Positions 25,083 to 34,963 are shown, counted from the first letter of the stretch. The stretch: 64,000 nucleotides of DNA from JANNYA01 sp031422315 (GCA_031422315.1 JANOQN010000053.1:62001-126000); one strand, 5' to 3'. The notes: generated by a model from the sequence alone, not told the origin. Translations and numbers: made by a program.

Positions 25083-25123
25083 TTGACAGCTCTCAAAAAC
25101 ATCAGTGAACATACGTTTACTGA
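25083..25123 (+). promoter_or_regulatory. Desaturase-operon promoter with DesT/FabR-like palindromic operator
   Basis: The near-perfect inverted repeat TCAGTGAAC-ATAC-GTTTACTGA (25102-25123) has 8 of 9 matching positions between its arms. It contains the TGAAC...GTTTA core resembling known DesT/FabR sites. A TTGACA -35 element lies at 25083-25088, and the expected -10 region falls inside the palindrome, so a bound repressor would block transcription of the reductase-desaturase pair. Confidence 0.7.
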
Positions 25124-25141
25124 AAATACAGAGCGCAACGC

Positions 25142-26305
25142 GTGCAAGCCATCACTGCTGATCTAACGTTTAATCCCACGCTTGCCAAACAATCTGGTAA
25201 AGCTGGACATTGGTTTGAGTCACCGCTGCTGCGCCCCTTTAACGAGCCAGCGGTTTGGCAAGCCGCTGCTAAGTGGGTCAATCCGCTGTATCACCCCCGC
25301 TTGATTGGCGCGCGCGTCGTTCGAATTATTGATGAAGCGCCGGAGGTAAAAACCTATGTACTACAATGCAATCAGCGCGCACCCGGCAAGCGCTGGCTCG
25401 GGCATTCTGCGGGCCAACATGTAGCAGTTACGTTGCTCATCAACGGCAGATTGCATACCCGCGCATTTAGCATTTCGAACGCCGACAGTTGTCATGGCGC
25501 AGTGCATCTGACCATCAAGCAAAACTGCCACAGCGCGCATCGACTTTCGGTCAGCCGCTGGATGCACGCGCATCTGAAGATTGGGGCTAAGCTTGCTGTA
25601 AGTCCGCCAGATGGGCAGTTTGTCCTGCCAACGGTGCAAACAGGCGCCATACTCATGCTAAGCGCGGGCAGCGGTATCACGCCGCTAATGGCAATGCTGA
25701 AAGCTTTGGCAAGTCGAGCAATCACGCAGCCCATTTTGTTTGTCCACGTGTGCCGAAACCTAGCTGATTTAATTTTCGCTGACACGCTTAAGCGACTGCA
25801 ACAAGCGCATCCAACGCTTATGCTAAAGCTGCACTTTAGCGCGATTGACGGCGGCTTTGATCCACAAGCCTTGGCAGCAATGATTGCTGAAAATGACCTA
25901 GATGCCAGCCAACTGCAGGCTTTTATTTGTGGCCCGAACGCGTTTGCGGATTGCGCTAAAGCGGCGTTGCGCGCGGCACACGTTTCGCAAATTCAGCTAG
26001 AGCGTTTCGGTGGTGCACCCGCTTTGGCAGACACGATAAATGGCGAAACCGCACACGAAGTTAGCTTTGAGCTAGCTAAACAATCGTTCACTGTGCCGCA
26101 AGGCATCGCACTGTTGCCGGCATTAGAAGCGCTGGGCGTCAATCCGGAATTTGGCTGTCGAATCGGCATTTGCAAAACCTGCCAATGCTTAAAAGTCAGC
26201 GGCACCACGCAAAACCTGTCCACCGGCGAACTTTCCGATGCGCCGAATGAGTGGATCACGCTATGCGTTAACGCCGCGCGCACACCACTCACTTTGGCGC
26301 TGTAG
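25142..26305 (+). CDS. Ferredoxin-NAD(P)H reductase-type electron donor for the desaturase
   Basis: 387 residues with three modules: an FAD-binding domain (HTRAFSISN, about residues 100-112), an NAD(P)-binding domain (LSAGSGITPLMAM, then FICGPNAF) and a C-terminal plant-type [2Fe-2S] ferredoxin with Cys-x4-Cys-x2-Cys (CRIGICKTC) and a distal Cys in TLCVNAA. It passes electrons from NAD(P)H to the di-iron desaturase encoded next, as DesC does for DesB in Pseudomonas. The start is GTG at 25142 with little ribosome site. The desaturase ATG follows 29 bases after the stop. Confidence 0.9.
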   Translation: MQAITADLTFNPTLAKQSGKAGHWFESPLLRPFNEPAVWQAAAKWVNPLYHPRLIGARVVRIIDEAPEVKTYVLQCNQRAPGKRWLGHSAGQHVAVTLLINGRLHTRAFSISNADSCHGAVHLTIKQNCHSAHRLSVSRWMHAHLKIGAKLAVSPPDGQFVLPTVQTGAILMLSAGSGITPLMAMLKALASRAITQPILFVHVCRNLADLIFADTLKRLQQAHPTLMLKLHFSAIDGGFDPQALAAMIAENDLDASQLQAFICGPNAFADCAKAALRAAHVSQIQLERFGGAPALADTINGETAHEVSFELAKQSFTVPQGIALLPALEALGVNPEFGCRIGICKTCQCLKVSGTTQNLSTGELSDAPNEWITLCVNAARTPLTLAL

Positions 26306-26334
26306 CGCATCACTCAATCTAAGGACGATTAATC

Positions 26335-27420
26335 ATGGCAAAAACCCATCTAAACGCAGAACAGCTCAGCGCTTTCGGCAGTGAATTAGATCAGCTCAGC
26401 GCCGATGTCAGAGCCGATTTAGGTGCATCTGATGCAGCGCACATACGCCGCGTATTAAATCAATCCAGAATCGCCGCTGCTGCCGGCCGCGGCCTGCTCA
26501 TGTTTGGCTTTGATCCATTTACCTGGATCATCGGCGTGTTGGCTTTGGCGAAAGCGAAAATATTGGAGAATATGGAGGTCGGCCACAACGTGCTGCACGG
26601 CCAGTACGATTGGATGAATGATCCGAATTTCAACTCGCGAACCTATGATTGGGATATTGCCTGCCACCCCAAAAACTGGCGGCAGACCCACAATATTGAG
26701 CACCACAGCCACACCAATGTGCTGGGTAAAGATGATGATTATGGCTACGGCCTACTGCGCCTAGCGCCCGAGCAGCGCTGGGGCAAAATCCATTTATTCC
26801 AGCCAATTTCTTGCGCGCTATTGATGCTGCTATTTCAATGGGGCGTTGCGATTCAAGATCTAAAGCTTGGACGATTCTTCAAAGGCAAGATGAGCGTCGC
26901 TGAGCTGAGCGAGCGCGCCAAACCGTTTTTGCAAAAATCCAGCCGCCAACTGTTCAAAGACTATCTGTTGTTCCCGGCACTGGCGTTTTTCAATTGGCCG
27001 CGCGTGCTGCTCGGCAATTTGGCGGCAAATTTGATTCGCAATGTGTGGACCAACGTGATTATTTTCTGCGGCCATTTCACCGAACACGCGCAGGTTTATT
27101 CTAAAGAAGAAGTGGAAAACGAATCCAAGGGCGCTTGGTATCTGCGGCAAATGCAGGGCTCCAGCAATTTGCTCGGCTCACGCTATTTTTATTTGATGAC
27201 CGGGCATTTGAGCCATCAAATTGAGCATCACCTTTTTCCTGACCTGCCCGCGCCGCGCTATATTGAGCTGGCCCCGAAAGTGCGAGCAATCTGCGAAAAA
27301 TATGGCGTGCACTACAACGCTGCCGGCTTTTGGCAGCAATATTTCGGTGTCATAAAACGGGTGTTTTTGTATGCCTTACCGAACCGGCGCGCGCCACAAA
27401 TCGCTACACTTGCGGTCTAA
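26335..27420 (+). CDS. Membrane fatty-acid desaturase (acyl-CoA type)
   Basis: Di-iron, oxygen-dependent desaturase of 361 residues in the inner membrane. Three histidine boxes are present: HNVLH (84-88), HNIEHH (119-124) and HQIEHH near residue 300, with additional His in FCGHFTEH. Hydrophobic segments around 55-80 and 160-180 anchor it. The third box HxxEHH is typical of front-end/acyl-CoA-like desaturases, and the DesB analogy suggests a delta-9 acyl-CoA substrate; the position of the double bond cannot be read from sequence. A GGACGA ribosome site precedes the ATG. It is coexpressed with the reductase under the DesT-like operator. Confidence 0.9.
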   Translation: MAKTHLNAEQLSAFGSELDQLSADVRADLGASDAAHIRRVLNQSRIAAAAGRGLLMFGFDPFTWIIGVLALAKAKILENMEVGHNVLHGQYDWMNDPNFNSRTYDWDIACHPKNWRQTHNIEHHSHTNVLGKDDDYGYGLLRLAPEQRWGKIHLFQPISCALLMLLFQWGVAIQDLKLGRFFKGKMSVAELSERAKPFLQKSSRQLFKDYLLFPALAFFNWPRVLLGNLAANLIRNVWTNVIIFCGHFTEHAQVYSKEEVENESKGAWYLRQMQGSSNLLGSRYFYLMTGHLSHQIEHHLFPDLPAPRYIELAPKVRAICEKYGVHYNAAGFWQQYFGVIKRVFLYALPNRRAPQIATLAV

Positions 27421-27438
27421 CACTCGCTTGGAACTAAC

Positions 27439-28143
27439 ATGGCTGATTGGGTAATTCCTGAACTTGAAGTCGTAAGCGCAGAAGTGATTGGCAAAGATGC
27501 CAGATTCCCGGTGCATCGAATCTATTGCGTAGGCCGCAACTATGCCGATCACGCCAGAGAAATGGGCATGAGCGAGCAAGACATCGCCAAGCAGCGCGAA
27601 GGCACGCCGACTTTTTTCATGAAGCCGGCAAGCGCACTGGCAAGGCAGGGCGCAGCAATACCCTATCCGCCCGCTACCACGCAGCTGCATTTTGAAGCCG
27701 AGCTGGTGGTAGCGCTGCAATCAGGCGGCCGAGATATTCCGGTTGAATCAGCACTTTCGCACGTTTACGGCTATGCCGCTGGCAATGATTTAACCCGGCG
27801 CGATTTGCAAGCCGCCTGCAAAAAAGCTGGCCTGCCTTGGGATATCGCGAAAGTATTCGAAGGCGCCGCCGTGCTCGGGCCGATTGCGCCTATGCCAGGG
27901 CTTGCCCCGCCAATGGGCGAGATAACGCTATGGGTCAATGATCAGCGCAAACAGCATGCGAATCTCAGCGAGATGGTCTGGAACGTGCCTGAGATCATCG
28001 CATTGCTCTCAACGTTTTTTACCCTGCGCGCGGGTGATTTGATTTATACCGGCACCCCAGCCGGTGTAGATGCGCTGCTGCCAGGAGATGTGGTGCGTAT
28101 TGAGGTAGCTAACCTTCCGACACTTGGGCATTCGGTAGTTTAA
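27439..28143 (+). CDS. Fumarylacetoacetate hydrolase (FAH) family protein
   Basis: 234-residue FAH-fold enzyme. The family core reads YCVGRNYADHAREMG, then PTFFMKPASAL, the metal-binding FEAELVVAL (Glu-x-Glu) and YAAGNDLTRRDLQ, and DLIYTGTPAGVDALLPGD at the C-terminus. Members act as fumarylpyruvate or acylpyruvate hydrolases, oxaloacetate decarboxylases and similar; fumarylpyruvate hydrolase-like is a fair guess from the short length. It follows the desaturase by 18 bases but has no evident functional tie. A homogentisate-dioxygenase-like gene is 31 kb away. Confidence 0.85.
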   Translation: MADWVIPELEVVSAEVIGKDARFPVHRIYCVGRNYADHAREMGMSEQDIAKQREGTPTFFMKPASALARQGAAIPYPPATTQLHFEAELVVALQSGGRDIPVESALSHVYGYAAGNDLTRRDLQAACKKAGLPWDIAKVFEGAAVLGPIAPMPGLAPPMGEITLWVNDQRKQHANLSEMVWNVPEIIALLSTFFTLRAGDLIYTGTPAGVDALLPGDVVRIEVANLPTLGHSVV

Positions 28144-28243
28144 GTTCTCGCGCCTCGGGTTTCGCGGCTACGATCCGCCAAAAGTACTGATTTAGACTTT
28201 AGCGCCCAGATGATTTCGAAATTGCTAAGCGAAAACTTCCTGA

Positions 28244-29236
28244 CTACTGCTCATCCAACCAGCGCGCCACGTCGAGCGCAAAGTAGCTCAAAATCATATC
28301 CGCACCGGCGCGTTTGAAGCTGAGCAGCGTTTCCAGTACGCATTTGCGCTCGTCTAGCCAGCCATTAAGGGCGGCGGCTTTGAGCATGGCGTATTCGCCG
28401 CTGACTTGATATACGGCGGTCGGCGCGCCGAATTTTGTTTTTGCACGCTGGACGATATCTAGGTACGGCAGGCCGGGCTTGATCATGATGATGTCGGCGC
28501 CTTCCGCTAAATCTTGCTCAATTTCACGCAGGGCCTCATCACCATTGGCCGGGTCCATCTGATAGCTGGCTTTGTCGGATTTGCCGAGCGCGCTGGCTGA
28601 GCCGACCGCATCACGGAACGGGCCGTAAAAGGCGCTGGCGTATTTGGCGGAGTACGCCAAAATAGCGGTGCTGCGATAGTTTGACGCTTCTAAGGCTTCT
28701 CGAATGCGCCGGATGCGTCCGTCCATCATATCCGACGGCGCGACGATGTCGGCGCCGGCTTCAGCATGGCTGAGCGCTTGGCGCACCAGCACGGCAATCG
28801 TTTCGTCGTTCATGACGTAGCCGCGCGCATCGATCAGGCCGTCTTGCCCGTGGCTGGTGTAAGGGTCTAGCGCCACATCGGTAATCACGCCTAAATTCGG
28901 CAGCGCAATTTTGAGCGCGCGCACCACTTGCTGCACGAGGCCTTTGCTGTTGAACGCTTCGGCGGCGTCGAGTGATTTTTGTTCTGGCCCAATCACCGGG
29001 AACAGCGCAATTGCGGGAATCCCTAGCTCGTAAGCTTCGCGCGCGAGCGGCAGTAGTAGATCAATACTCAAGCGCATCACGCCCGGCATCGAATTGATCG
29101 GCTCAGCCCGATTTTTGCCTTCCAGCACGAACACCGGCCAGATTAAATCGTGCGCTGTCAACGCATTTTCGCGCACCAATCGGCGGATAAAATCGTGTTG
29201 CCGCACGCGGCGCAAGCGGGTTAGCGGATAGCCCAT
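28244..29236 (-). CDS. hemB: Delta-aminolevulinic acid dehydratase (porphobilinogen synthase)
   Basis: Condenses two 5-aminolevulinates to porphobilinogen in heme synthesis. Schiff-base lysines are Lys198 (AYSAKYASAFYGPFRDA) and Lys253 (IMIKPGLPYLD). The metal-binding loop reads DVALDPYTSHGQDG (120-133): aspartates replace the cysteines of the zinc type, so this is the magnesium/potassium-dependent class. At 330 residues it has the normal length. It is monocistronic, with gaps of 100 bases (no gene) and 350 bases (REP pair) on either side. Confidence 0.97.
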   Translation of the reverse strand: MGYPLTRLRRVRQHDFIRRLVRENALTAHDLIWPVFVLEGKNRAEPINSMPGVMRLSIDLLLPLAREAYELGIPAIALFPVIGPEQKSLDAAEAFNSKGLVQQVVRALKIALPNLGVITDVALDPYTSHGQDGLIDARGYVMNDETIAVLVRQALSHAEAGADIVAPSDMMDGRIRRIREALEASNYRSTAILAYSAKYASAFYGPFRDAVGSASALGKSDKASYQMDPANGDEALREIEQDLAEGADIIMIKPGLPYLDIVQRAKTKFGAPTAVYQVSGEYAMLKAAALNGWLDERKCVLETLLSFKRAGADMILSYFALDVARWLDEQ

Positions 29237-29410
29237 TAGCTTTCTCTAGTTTTAGATTGGGGCGATGATGCCTTGTGGCGAGCGGCTTGAACAGTATTCG
29301 GGTGAAGAAGGAATTTGACTCTTGCTGATGTGAAAAATTGAATGGTTGGGGCCTGCGCTAATGTTTCAGCAATACGCACAATCGAATTTACCAGTAGTTG
29401 CGCCCTCCTC

Positions 29411-29550
29411 GTCATCCCCGCGCAGGCGGGGACCCAGTGCAGGTTTCAGCGTTCTCACCCATTTTCAAAGCACTGGAATCTGCGCATTTTTAAGCTGATG
29501 AGTAGATACAAAGCTAGTCGAACCTGGGTTCCCGCCTCCGCTGAATGACG
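29411..29550. repeat. REP-like inverted pair in the 350-base gap upstream of hemB
   Basis: Two copies in opposite orientation: GTCATCCCCGCGCAGGCGGGG...(29411-29437) and ...GGGTTCCCGCCTCCGCTGAATGACG (29523-29550), about 85 bases apart. Each copy has its own short inverted repeat around CCCGC/GCGGG. The rest of the gap 29237-29589 holds no gene I can support. Confidence 0.75.
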
Positions 29551-29589
29551 ACAAGGCAATCGAGCGCGTCCGAGGGAATTTCGCACACT

Positions 29590-31842
29590 TCAAGCAGTCA
29601 GCGCATCCGAAAATTGCTTGCGCAATGCAGGCATATCGAAGGGCTTGCCTAAAAATTCAAAGCGCTCTTTTCCAAGTGAGGTCAGTTTAGTTTGATCAGA
29701 GCTATAGCCGCTCATAATGATGATCGCCAAATTAGGCTGCAAAGCGCGCAAATGCCGCGCCAGTGCCAAGCCATCGTGTTCGCCGGGCATAACTAAATCA
29801 GTCAGCACCAAGTCAATCTCGCTTTGGTGTTTGGCCCAGACATCCAGCGCATCGGCGGCGTGTAGTGCTGGAAATACCCGGATATTCAGATGCTTCAACA
29901 TCTTTAGCACCGCTTCGCGCACGAGCAGCTCATCTTCGACGAGCAACACGCCGCGCGGAATCCTTGTTGGCAAAATCGTTGCGGTGCGGTTGGACGATTG
30001 CAAAGCAGGCTCAGGCGCTGAGCAGCTTGGCAAATAAATACTAAAGCAGGTGCCTGCGCCAGGCTCACTTTCTACTTCTACCCAGCCATGTAACTGCTGC
30101 GCCATGCCATGCACCGACGCCAAACCTAAACCGGTGCCTTGGCCTACGCCTTTGGTGGTAAAAAATGGCTCAAACACATGTTTTAGCACCTCGGGCGGCA
30201 TGCCAGTGCCGGAATCTTGCACTTGCAACAGCGCGAACTCGCCTTCGCGGCCTTGGCTTCGGCCTCGCAGCGTCGCTTGATCGAATACTGCGCGGCTTAG
30301 CGAAATGCGCAATTCCCCGCCGCCCGGCATCGCATCACGCGCGTTGATTGCCAAATTCATCAACGCCTGATCAAGTAAATCAGGATCTAGCTGCGCGAAT
30401 AGCGGTGTTTCCGGCACCTGCACGCTGATAGCAATCGTTTCACCCAAAAGCCGCTTCAACATCGTCGATACTTTACTGACCGCTTGCTGCAGGTCTACCG
30501 GCAGCAGCTGTACATTTTTACGCCGGGCAAACAGCAGTAGTTTAGAGGTAATCGCAGCGGCGCGGTCGGTCATTTCGCCCAGCTCCACGAGCGTTTCTTT
30601 CGCCGCTGGCGATAGCGAATTATCCAGCGTCAACAAATCTAGGCTCATCATCATGGCGGTCAGATTGTTGTTGAAATCGTGCGCGACGCCACCCGCTAAC
30701 TGCCCGATCGTTTGCATTTTTTGCGACTGCAACAGCTGCGCTTGCAAAGCTCTGGTTTCGGTGATGTCTTCTCTAGTGCCGACCATGCGCAGCGGTTTGC
30801 CATCTTGATCGCGGCTGACCACACTGCCGCGCGCATGCACCCAAATCCAGTGGCCCTGCTTGTGGCGATAGCGGTAATCGATATCATAATCCGATGCATC
30901 ACCGCTTCGCACCTGCTGCATAGCCGCTTCGGCAGCGGGCAGATCGTCAGGATGCACATTTTCGCGCCAGACGCTAATACCCACTTGAATGGTATCGTTC
31001 GGCAAATAGCCCAGCATTTTCTGCCAGCGCTCGGTAGAAAATTCTTGCTGGGTGTGCAAGTTCAAATCCCACACCGCCTGCCGAGCGCCTTCTAAGGCAA
31101 ACTTCCAGCGCTGCTCGCCCGCCGAAAGCGCTTGTGCTTGCTTCAGGCTTTCATAGCGCAAGGTGATTAGTTCCAGCAAGCTGTCACCCGCGCGGTGGGT
31201 CGTCAGCCAAACAAACAACAGACCAACGATAAAAAATAGCGATAGCCCAAATGCGCCCGGCGCACGCTGGCTAAAAAGTACATAAAGCACCGGCAGCGGC
31301 GTTACCGTAAGGAAGATCAACGAAGAAAAGCGATCCACTGACAACGCATTGACCGAGCCCGCACACATGCCGCCAATCGTTAGGATGGCAAACGCCAATA
31401 GCAAAGGATTGCTAGGCACGACAAAATGATAGGCGCCAACTCCCCACGCAACAGCAGAAGCCAACACGCCTGTCCGATAGATCCAAAGCCAGCGGTGCGC
31501 TGCAAAGCCCGCAAGCGCGTAGCGCAGCCCGGAAAGGTGTCCATGGCTGCGCAAATAACCGTACATCAGCGTACGCACGATTGAAATTAATGCCAGTACC
31601 GCAAGCCAGATTAGTAGCGCGCTGCCGCTATGGGCGTGCCAGTGCATCGCGACAAAAATACCAGCGACCGCCAAATTGGCAAACATCAAAGACGGCAGGC
31701 CCAGAAAAAGCACGCGCACTTGCTCTCTGTGAAAGGCATCGGTTGCCGCAAGTCCGCTTAGCTCGCCCGCAGTCTCGCCCGGTCGCGGCGTGGTTTCGCC
31801 GTTCTGGGTTTTATCTAAGGAGTCGGAATCGGCGATTTTCAC
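29590..31842 (-). CDS. Hybrid sensor histidine kinase (membrane-PAS-HisKA-HATPase-REC)
   Basis: 750 residues. An N-terminal membrane region (about 45-215) has six or more hydrophobic segments and resembles MASE-type sensors. A PAS_3/PAC domain (about 240-365, WKFALEGARQAVWDLN and the closing GTREDITE) follows. The HisKA box is QLAGGVAHDFNNNL with the phospho-His. HATPase_c shows NLAINARDAMP, DSGTGMP and GTGLGLASVHGM. The C-terminal receiver has EDELLVREA and the phospho-Asp in VLTDLVMPG. It is an orphan hybrid kinase with no adjacent regulator gene, so signal and output are unknown. The divergent maeB gene starts 235 bases away; that gap holds no supported gene. Confidence 0.92.
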   Translation of the reverse strand: MKIADSDSLDKTQNGETTPRPGETAGELSGLAATDAFHREQVRVLFLGLPSLMFANLAVAGIFVAMHWHAHSGSALLIWLAVLALISIVRTLMYGYLRSHGHLSGLRYALAGFAAHRWLWIYRTGVLASAVAWGVGAYHFVVPSNPLLLAFAILTIGGMCAGSVNALSVDRFSSLIFLTVTPLPVLYVLFSQRAPGAFGLSLFFIVGLLFVWLTTHRAGDSLLELITLRYESLKQAQALSAGEQRWKFALEGARQAVWDLNLHTQQEFSTERWQKMLGYLPNDTIQVGISVWRENVHPDDLPAAEAAMQQVRSGDASDYDIDYRYRHKQGHWIWVHARGSVVSRDQDGKPLRMVGTREDITETRALQAQLLQSQKMQTIGQLAGGVAHDFNNNLTAMMMSLDLLTLDNSLSPAAKETLVELGEMTDRAAAITSKLLLFARRKNVQLLPVDLQQAVSKVSTMLKRLLGETIAISVQVPETPLFAQLDPDLLDQALMNLAINARDAMPGGGELRISLSRAVFDQATLRGRSQGREGEFALLQVQDSGTGMPPEVLKHVFEPFFTTKGVGQGTGLGLASVHGMAQQLHGWVEVESEPGAGTCFSIYLPSCSAPEPALQSSNRTATILPTRIPRGVLLVEDELLVREAVLKMLKHLNIRVFPALHAADALDVWAKHQSEIDLVLTDLVMPGEHDGLALARHLRALQPNLAIIIMSGYSSDQTKLTSLGKERFEFLGKPFDMPALRKQFSDALTA

Positions 31843-32077
31843 AAGCCGCTAGGGTATCGCCTGCGGCCGTGAAGCTCCAGCATCTTGCATGCGCTTGCGT
31901 GCCGACGTCGCTAATTTTTGCAAACTCGACTTTGTAAGCGAGCCGCTCGATTTGGGGCGCTCACGGGTCATCCACCCACCAGGCGCATAAATTTTGCATC
32001 TAGGAATTTCAAAGCGTGCGGGGAGCTTCGCCCTCGCTTATGCTTGCCGCTCTTTGAAAGCGGGACTAAATCACGAT

Positions 32078-34381
32078 ATGAGTACGTCAAGCATTGAAAA
32101 ACTAAAAGCGCAGGCGCTGGAATACCACCGCATGGGCGCGCCGGGCAAGATTAAAGTCACGCCCACGAAACCACTGACTACGCAGCACGATTTGGCGCTA
32201 GCCTACTCACCGGGCGTGGCGTTTGCCTGTGAGGCGATTGTCGAAGATCCAAACGAAGCCAGCACAGTAACCGCGCGCGGTAATTTGGTCGCGGTGATTA
32301 CAAACGGCACTGCGGTGCTGGGTTTGGGCGCGATTGGTCCGCTAGCAGCCAAACCGGTAATGGAAGGCAAAGGCGTATTATTCCAGAAGTTCGCCGGCAT
32401 TGACGTTTTTGATATTGAAATCGACGAACTTGACCCGGACAAACTGGTTGATATTATTGCCTCGCTCGAGCCCACATTTGGCGGAATTAACTTAGAAGAT
32501 ATCAAAGCGCCGGAGTGCTTTTATATCGAACAGAAATTGCGCGAGCGCATGAAAATCCCGGTGTTTCATGATGATCAACACGGCACCGCGATTATCGTGG
32601 CGGCTGGCATGAAAAACGCGCTGGAGCTGGTCGGTAAAGACATTGCACAGGTCAAATTTGCCGTCAGCGGCGCGGGTGCGGCCGGAATCGCCTGCTTGGA
32701 TATGCTGATTCAAATCGGCGCTACCCGGGAAAATATTCTGGTCAGTGATCGCATTGGCGTGGTGTACCACGGCCGCGCGGCAGAGATGGACGCCAACAAG
32801 CTGCGCTATGCACAACATACGAGCGCGCGCACTTTGGCCGATATTTGTGTAGGCGCGGACGTATTTTTGGGGCTGTCGGCGGCCGGCGTGCTCAAGCAAG
32901 AAATGGTCGCCACGATGGCGAAAAATCCGATTATTTTCGCGCTGGCAAATCCAACGCCAGAGATCATGCCGGATCTCGCCAAAGCCGTGCGGCCTGATTG
33001 CATCATCGCAACCGGGCGCTCGGACTATCCGAATCAAATCAATAACGCGCTGTGTTTTCCGTATATTTTTCGGGGTGCACTGGATGTTGGCGCCACCCGC
33101 ATTACTGAGGCGATGAAAGTGGCCTGCGTGCACACGATTGCGCAGCTGGCGCATGAAAGCGTGTCCGATATTGCGGCAAAGGCTTACGGCAGCGCATCCC
33201 CCAGTTTTGGCCCGGAATACCTGATTCCACCGCCGTTTGACCCGCGCTTATTGACACGCTTAGCGCCTGCGGTAGCAAAAGCCGCGATGGAATCGGGCGT
33301 CGCGGCGCGCCCGATTACCGATATGCCCGCGTATGTCGAAAAACTCAATCAGTTCGTGTTCCGCACCGGTTTGATGATGAAACCGGTGTTTGACCGCGCC
33401 AAAGCAAACCCCAAACGCGTGGTGTTTGCCGAAGGCGAAGAAGATAGCGTGCTGCGCGCCGCCCAAGCACTGGTCGAGGAAGGCTTGGCGCGCCCGATTT
33501 TGATCGGCAGGCCGAATGTGATTGCCTCACGCTTAAGCCGCACTGGGTTGTGGATCAAATCTGGCGAGCATTTTGATCTGACCAATATTGATTCTGACCC
33601 ACGATTTGATGAGTACGTCGAGCATTTTCACGCCAAAATGCAGCGCAAAGGCATGACCGAAGCGAACTCCAAAGCGGTGATTCGCTCGCGCTCAACTGCG
33701 ATCGCGGCGGTGATGGTGGATCGCGGTGAGGCTGATGCGCTGATTTGCGGCGTGATCGGGCGTTATTCCAGCAAGCTCAAATACATCCGCGACATCATCG
33801 GGCTAGAGCCTGGCGCGCATGATTTCGCCGCGCTATCCGCAATTGCCTGCGATAAGGGCGTGTACTTTTTCACCGATACCTATGTCGAAATCGAGCCAAA
33901 CGCCGAGCACATCGCCAGAGCGACCTTGATGGCTGCGCAACGCTTGCAGGTGTTTGGCATTAAGCCAAAAGTGGCGCTGCTATCCCATTCGAACTTTGGC
34001 ACGCACGATAATCCAAGTGCGCGAAAAATGCGGGAAGCTTTAGCCATACTGCAAAAAGCCGCGCCTGATTTGGAAGTCGATGGCGAAATGCACGGAGATG
34101 CCGCGCTAAACGAGGCGTTGCGGCATCGAATCTTGCCAAACTCCAAGCTCAAAGGCACTGCGAACCTATTCGTATTCCCGAATATTGATGCGGCCAATAT
34201 CACCTTCAACATGATGCGGGTAATGACCGATGGTGTTGCGCTAGGCCCGATTTTAATGGGCGCCGCCAAACCGGCGTACGTGTTAACACCTTCCGCGACC
34301 GTACGAAGAATCGTCAATATGGCGGCGATTGCGGTGGTTGAGGCGCAGATTCGTGCCAGCAGTCAGGCGTTGTCGCTATGA
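32078..34381 (+). CDS. maeB: NADP-dependent malic enzyme with phosphotransacetylase-like domain
   Basis: Oxidative decarboxylation of malate to pyruvate in the cytosol. 767 residues: a malic enzyme half (about 1-430; YHRMGAPGKIKVTP, the catalytic-lysine region LALAYSPGVAFAC, HDDQHGTAIIVAAGMKNAL, and NAD(P)-binding SGAGAAGIACLDM) fused to a PTA_PTB-like domain (about 430-767; VVFAEGEEDSVLRAAQ). The PTA half is regulatory in MaeB enzymes, responding to acetyl-CoA. The ATG at 32078 is chosen; upstream in-frame codons to 31994 do not resemble the family. Confidence 0.95.
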   Translation: MSTSSIEKLKAQALEYHRMGAPGKIKVTPTKPLTTQHDLALAYSPGVAFACEAIVEDPNEASTVTARGNLVAVITNGTAVLGLGAIGPLAAKPVMEGKGVLFQKFAGIDVFDIEIDELDPDKLVDIIASLEPTFGGINLEDIKAPECFYIEQKLRERMKIPVFHDDQHGTAIIVAAGMKNALELVGKDIAQVKFAVSGAGAAGIACLDMLIQIGATRENILVSDRIGVVYHGRAAEMDANKLRYAQHTSARTLADICVGADVFLGLSAAGVLKQEMVATMAKNPIIFALANPTPEIMPDLAKAVRPDCIIATGRSDYPNQINNALCFPYIFRGALDVGATRITEAMKVACVHTIAQLAHESVSDIAAKAYGSASPSFGPEYLIPPPFDPRLLTRLAPAVAKAAMESGVAARPITDMPAYVEKLNQFVFRTGLMMKPVFDRAKANPKRVVFAEGEEDSVLRAAQALVEEGLARPILIGRPNVIASRLSRTGLWIKSGEHFDLTNIDSDPRFDEYVEHFHAKMQRKGMTEANSKAVIRSRSTAIAAVMVDRGEADALICGVIGRYSSKLKYIRDIIGLEPGAHDFAALSAIACDKGVYFFTDTYVEIEPNAEHIARATLMAAQRLQVFGIKPKVALLSHSNFGTHDNPSARKMREALAILQKAAPDLEVDGEMHGDAALNEALRHRILPNSKLKGTANLFVFPNIDAANITFNMMRVMTDGVALGPILMGAAKPAYVLTPSATVRRIVNMAAIAVVEAQIRASSQALSL

Positions 34382-34489
34382 TTTCATGGCCTTGCTTGAT
34401 ACAAAAAAGCACACTTGATTTCATCGAAACGCGATCTTTTTCGACTACCTTTATCGGTTCGACATGAAGTTCATTTGATAGAGGCCTAG

Positions 34490-34963
34490 ATGAGTACACC
34501 CAACCCTTCGGTACCGCAAAATTTTGCGCGCGCCGCGCGAGAATTGTTGAACAACAACACCCGTGGCGTGATAGCAACTATTTCGGATCAAATGTTCCCT
34601 TACAGCGCAATGGTTGATTTCGCGCCGCTCGAAAATGGCGATTTGCTGTTTTTATTCTCTAATTTGGCCGAGCACACCCGCTATTTGCAAGTGAATCCCA
34701 AGTGCAGCTTGTTTATTGCTCCCAATTTAAACGACGCGGACGCCTTTCAAAAACCGCGCGTAACCCTTATTGGTGAGGTTGAAGAGCTAGGCCGTCCAGA
34801 GGCCAGTATTCGTACGTTTATGCGCTACCACCCACGCGCAAGCGCCTACATGGTGATGAATGATTTCCGCTTCTGGCATTTTCACACCGAATCTGCGCGC
34901 TTTATCGGTGGCTTTGGCCGCATGGCGTGGGTCGAAAAAGCTGAGTTTGAGTCGGCCAAATGA
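34490..34963 (+). CDS. Pyridoxamine 5'-phosphate oxidase-fold (HugZ-like) protein
   Basis: 157-residue split-barrel flavin- or heme-binding protein. The N-terminal ARELLNNNTRGVIATI and the YSAMVDFAPLENGDLLF strand are typical of PNPOx-like/HugZ N-terminal domains, and RFWHFHTESARFIGGFGRMAW matches the conserved end of that family. It lacks the long C-terminal heme-degrading extension of full HugZ. The stop overlaps the ATG of the agmatine deiminase gene by four bases, so they are coupled. Ligand and reaction are unknown. Confidence 0.75.
   Translation: MSTPNPSVPQNFARAARELLNNNTRGVIATISDQMFPYSAMVDFAPLENGDLLFLFSNLAEHTRYLQVNPKCSLFIAPNLNDADAFQKPRVTLIGEVEELGRPEASIRTFMRYHPRASAYMVMNDFRFWHFHTESARFIGGFGRMAWVEKAEFESAK

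Noticed and set aside
29342..29548. 68-codon ORF upstream of hemB
   Set aside because: It is made largely of the two REP-like repeats and has no family character.
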